Shown piece by piece: positions 60,553 to 64,000 of a stretch of DNA of 64,000 nucleotides; position 1 is the first letter of the stretch, and every line of letters begins with the position of its first letter. This stretch comes from Chelydra serpentina. Taxonomy: Eukaryota; Chordata; Testudines; Chelydridae. The stretch covers positions 50,617,001 through 50,681,000 of the forward strand of contig JBAIAC010000007.1 in the NCBI GenBank assembly GCA_037349315.1, given 5' to 3'. The position numbers and the translations under genes are program-made. A model generated the notes under the pieces. That model ran no database searches and was not told the origin of the DNA. It was given only the letters and a program-made list of their open reading frames with translations.

Positions 60553-63240
60553 TTTTCCCCAGGAATTGAAATTAGGGGGGGTGTTCAAATTTATGGGGGT
60601 GTGTGTGTCCAGGGCCCATGAGGGGTGACACTGTGAGGGTGAAGTTGGGCTGTATGGCACCATAGTGAAAACTGAAAAATGTTTCATGACCATTTTATTA
60701 GATTAACTCATGTTTTAAAATCATCACACAAATTAAAGTTGGTTACTCAAGCCTTCTATGAAGCGCTACATCTACATCCTTCTTGGTATCTTGTTATAAT
60801 TTTGCACAACTCTGTTAATGAACTTCTTGAACACAATGCGTTCATCTTTGGTGGCTTCTCATGTGTCCGATACTTCCATTCCTTCAGTTGATATGCTCAT
60901 TAGTTCATTCACACGATCAGGCAGAAGGTGACTTCTTTCAGAACACAAAATTTTATTCAATGATGAAAAAGAACACTCAACTGTGGCTCTTATGACTGGG
61001 AGTAGCATCCCAGGAAACATAGCATAAAGGTTGGGTCGAGCCACTAGTGATGATAAAAAAGAAACTGAAGTCAAATCTTCATTCATTCATCGCATGATGG
61101 CAGCCCCATTACTGGTAGTGCCTCACTCCACTCAGCTGTCGGCGTTTTATAGGACGAGTCTGTAAAAGCTATGTAGAGGTTGAGTAGAATCTAGAAGTTG
61201 CTGTTGTAGATTTTTAAGAATCAAGTCTGTGTACTTTTAAAGTTGTCTTAACAAACATTTCTTGTCCTCTTCACTTAAGGATTCAGTATAAATGCCTTTA
61301 TTAGTCAACTTCTGGACTGAAGTCTTTGGGTCTTCCAGTACTTTTTCAATGGATAGCTCTCTGATTGATCCAAATGTAGCTTCTATTGCTGGACAGAGAT
61401 CTACTACTGTTGTAGCAGATGCCTGGTGCACTGTTTAATGACCAAAGTGGTTTCAACAGTAGACTTACAAGAGAGAGAATGGCAATAGTCTTCTCTGAAT
61501 GTAGTAGCAAAAGTAATCCACCAGCCTCACTACTTAAATCCATCCCATCTTGATAGATTCTTTCCAAAGTCAGTAATGATGGCTACAGTAATTTTAAGAC
61601 AACAGCCAAGAATTGCTCATGAGAAAGCCAGAGGGTTTTCCCAGATTGGACTAATTTGAACTTCAGTCCCAGTGTATCTTCTATATTTTCCAAGATACTC
61701 AGTCTTTTTGGACTCTTGCTGAAAAAATAATATAATGAAGATATTACATGTATAGCTTTTAAAATGTCTTTTGAAGAGTCTGCAGCTTGTATTAGCACTA
61801 GTTGGAGTAGATGACCTCTGCAGTGTGTATAGGAGAGATTAGGGTTACACTTTTCTCTGAGCAAAGCTTGTACTCCATCATGTCTTTCAGAGAAGTTTGC
61901 AGCTCCATCAAATGCACAAGCAGCAATCTGTTTGGGGTCTAATTGACAAGCATTTAACTCTTCTAAGATGTGGGTTGTCACAGATGCAGCCGATGTGTCT
62001 TCTATAACTTGAACATCTAGAAATGCATCTACTGGCCTACCACTGACATCAAGATAACATACACAATGACTTAATACTTGATGCCCATTTGCATTGGTGC
62101 ATTCATCAGCCATGTATGCAAATTTTTTGAATGTGGTGAGAGAGTTCTTCACTTTTTCAACTGTTGAGTCTTTCACTGTTGCACCATATGCTTCTCTCCA
62201 GTCAGCTGAGTTTCTTGCAAAAAGATAGTGAGCATCTGCTGGTCTTGTTTGGAACCAGTGTTCAACTTCAGGATGAACAAGTGACAACGCACTTAACATT
62301 GGCCTTCAGTTTACAGTATGTGGTATCTCTTGCTTAAATAGGAAGTATGATGCCACAGCCATGTTTGTTTGCATGAACTGTGTTGTGTCTCCAGCATTCT
62401 TAACAGCCTCATTAACACTCACCAGTGTTGTCCTTGGTCAGTGGAGACTCAGAGTTCAGAGGTGCTTTCACATGAGTTCACCTCCCAGGTGGAGGGCAAG
62501 AAGGCACCTTGCTCGTTCCTCCAGCTGCTCACTGTTCGCTCTGGTCACTGTTGTTCGTTGTGCCACTGTTCACTCCATCACTCTGTTGCCAATGGTCCTG
62601 CACCGTCACCTTCTGCTGCCACCTGCCACTGTGACCTCTGCGAGTTGGTCTCTTGAAGTTCCATCCAGCTCGCAGTGATTTCAGCTGAGCTGTCAGTGGG
62701 GGAACCTTGCTGCTAGTGCAGACTGGGCCGTCTCTTCCACAGAAACACTGTCTCACAGCAGGTCTAAGCACCTGATTACCAGTGATTTCAGCTGTAGTGA
62801 TCACTTAACAAAACAAAAGACTATCTATGGAGCCTAATTAGCTCTGTCTTTAAACAGTGGCGAGGGGCAGGTCAAACAGTACTTGTGACTCAGGCAGACC
62901 ATCAAGCAAAACACCTGTCCCCACCTTCTCTCTTGATGCCCTCAATCAGCACAAGCTAAGTACGGTTCTACTGCCCTTTCCCCATACAATAAGAATAACA
63001 ACATTTCATCCTCCTCCGCATTCAAGTGATTTGTAACCCAACCCCAGCCAAAATCTATCACTTGGACAACACAGCTCTGTTTGTTGGATACCTAGGTAGA
63101 TTAGGTGTGAATGTAAATACAATCTGGTCCTGAAGCCTTCCCCCCCAGCCCTCAGCTCATCACTAGCTGTCAGGGAGAGCTCATTTAGACTTTGGTTACA
63201 AATCATAATTTGAAATTATTAGTTGGCCAGCATCACCAAA
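60553..63240 (-). mobile_element. hAT transposon fossil upstream of KATNBL1
   Basis: The left terminus region is cagtgttttccccaggaatt (60550 onward). Minus-strand transposase fragments run from about 62460 to 60860. The matching right terminus was not found in the window; the right limit is an estimate. No zinc-finger N-terminus was recognised. Confidence 0.7.
60859..62460 (-). pseudogene. hAT transposase (DUF4371-like and hATC dimerisation domains), broken
   Basis: A long open part (62299-61583, 238 codons) has YMADECTNANGHQVLSHC with the first catalytic Asp, IAACAFDGAANFSERHDGVQ with the second, and the THCRGHLL CxxH-like box. Farther on, in other frames, are YQDGMDLSSEAGG and the C-terminal hATC motif PVIRATVECSFSSLNKIL with the catalytic Glu. 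The frame upstream of 62299 is continuous with NEAVKNAGDTTQFMQTNMAV and is interrupted by one TGA (62308-62306), after which at least two frameshifts occur. It resembles ZMYM-type host genes derived from hAT elements but is decayed. Confidence 0.85.
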
Positions 63241-63439
63241 ATGAATGCACTGACATTGTCATAAAAACAAAAGCTGTATAAGGAAGCGAGTCTATGTTCA
63301 TATTTTTCAAATCTATTATACTTTTTCAGATACACGTATTTTATCATACACTTCATATGCTTTTAAAGTGTATATTAATGTTTCAATTTCAATTCAAATT
63401 TCCAAACAATCGCTAAATTGGCAACACTGCATGTAACTA

Positions 63440-64000
63440 GTTCACAAAACTTGGGGGGGGGAGGAATTCAGGGGGGGTGTAGGGAAATCCCATCCCACCA
63501 CCCTTCACAACTCTCCCTCCTTCCCCAGCTCTGCATGATTCACCAGCTGCCCCCTTCAGTGTCCCCACCCCAACTCTCCCGGCTCTCACTGCTACCCCAA
63601 CCACTTCTGCCCTCATCATCTCATCACCTCCCCATCTCTCCCCCGCCATCTCCCCATCCCCACAACATACCTTACACTGTCTCACCACCCCCCAGAACTG
63701 TCCCTCACAGAGTTTCAGTGCCGACCCAACCCGCTTCAGTGTCACTGGCCTCACAAGCTCCTCAGTCTCACTGCCCCCCAAACCCACCTCCAGGGAGTTT
63801 TCCTGGTCCCGCAACCCAGACTCATCCCTGTCACTTCCACACTTTTCTCAGGCCATCTCCCTGTCCCAACAACTCATCCTCACTTTACAACTCCCTCAGA
63901 GTGCCCCCGCCATTTTGTCTCACAGCCGCCCACAAGCACCCCTCAGCCAGTCTGAACCACCCCTACAGCCCAGTCTCACTACCCTTAATCCCTGCACTAT
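63440..64000. repeat. C-rich, pyrimidine-rich low-complexity sequence
   Basis: Repeated ccccacc/ctccccat-type units on the plus strand; the 125-codon minus-strand open frame here is Gly/Glu-rich and compositional. It continues past the window. Confidence 0.6.

Noticed and set aside
61583..62299. Domesticated ZMYM-like host gene
   Set aside because: The reading frame is broken by a TGA upstream and frameshifts downstream, and it has an element-like left terminus, so a decayed transposon is the simpler reading.
63437..63814. 125-codon minus-strand frame
   Set aside because: Compositional Gly/Glu/Val-rich frame from C-rich low-complexity DNA.

Overview
The window looks like nuclear DNA of a cryptodiran turtle. 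It holds two copies of the tRNA-headed turtle SINE (split RNA polymerase III A and B boxes, then the 'ggttggactagatgac' type tail). It also holds degenerate CR1 LINEs, Penelope-like element tails, two DIRS-like tyrosine-recombinase retrotransposons, hAT and Harbinger MITEs and long poly-G tracts. No bacterial gene layout, CRISPR array or phage module is present. Family names come from recognised motifs, not from a database search.

One protein-coding gene is supported, and it fills most of the window on the minus strand: KATNBL1 (katanin regulatory subunit B1 like 1). Nine coding exons were read from conserved protein sequence and GT/AG splice sites: 34348-34461, 24908-24948, 24031-24310, 22891-23009, 22623-22673, 22431-22520, 21298-21387, 17930-18023 and 15794-15826. 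Their lengths sum to 912 nt with every splice phase compatible, giving 303 codons plus stop. A 5' noncoding exon is proposed at the CpG island (59.6-60.5 kb), ending at a strong donor at 60106/60105. The 3' UTR runs left from 15793, probably to about 13.3-14.2 kb.

Layout. 1-13.3 kb is the 3' flank of KATNBL1: a Penelope-like fragment with a GIY-YIG nuclease domain, a SINE, a hAT MITE with a perfect 8-bp duplication, MIR-like SINEs, a CR1 reverse-transcriptase fossil and AT-rich unique DNA. 13.3-25 kb holds the 3' UTR and exons 10-3, with DIRS copy 1 in intron 8 and a hairpin-rich MITE in intron 7. 25-34.3 kb (intron 2) is almost all nested repeats: a hAT transposase fossil split into two opposite halves, DIRS copy 2 between them, a Harbinger-type MITE, a CR1 with an ORF1 esterase-like domain, and a second LINE remnant. 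34.5-60.1 kb is intron 1, about 25.6 kb, with MITEs, a Tigger-like element, a near-perfect Penelope-like foldback, a second large Harbinger-type MITE and a second CR1 carrying three nested insertions. 60.5-63.5 kb is a hAT transposase fossil immediately upstream of the promoter.

The most notable observations are the two DIRS elements with terminal inverted repeats and an internal complementary region (one lacks its RT, the other has it reversed), the split and inverted hAT around DIRS copy 2, the 281-bp-arm Penelope-like foldback with a 13-bp target duplication, and a CDE/CHR-like cell-cycle motif in the KATNBL1 promoter. I found no clearly new gene system. The novelty here lies in rearranged mobile elements.
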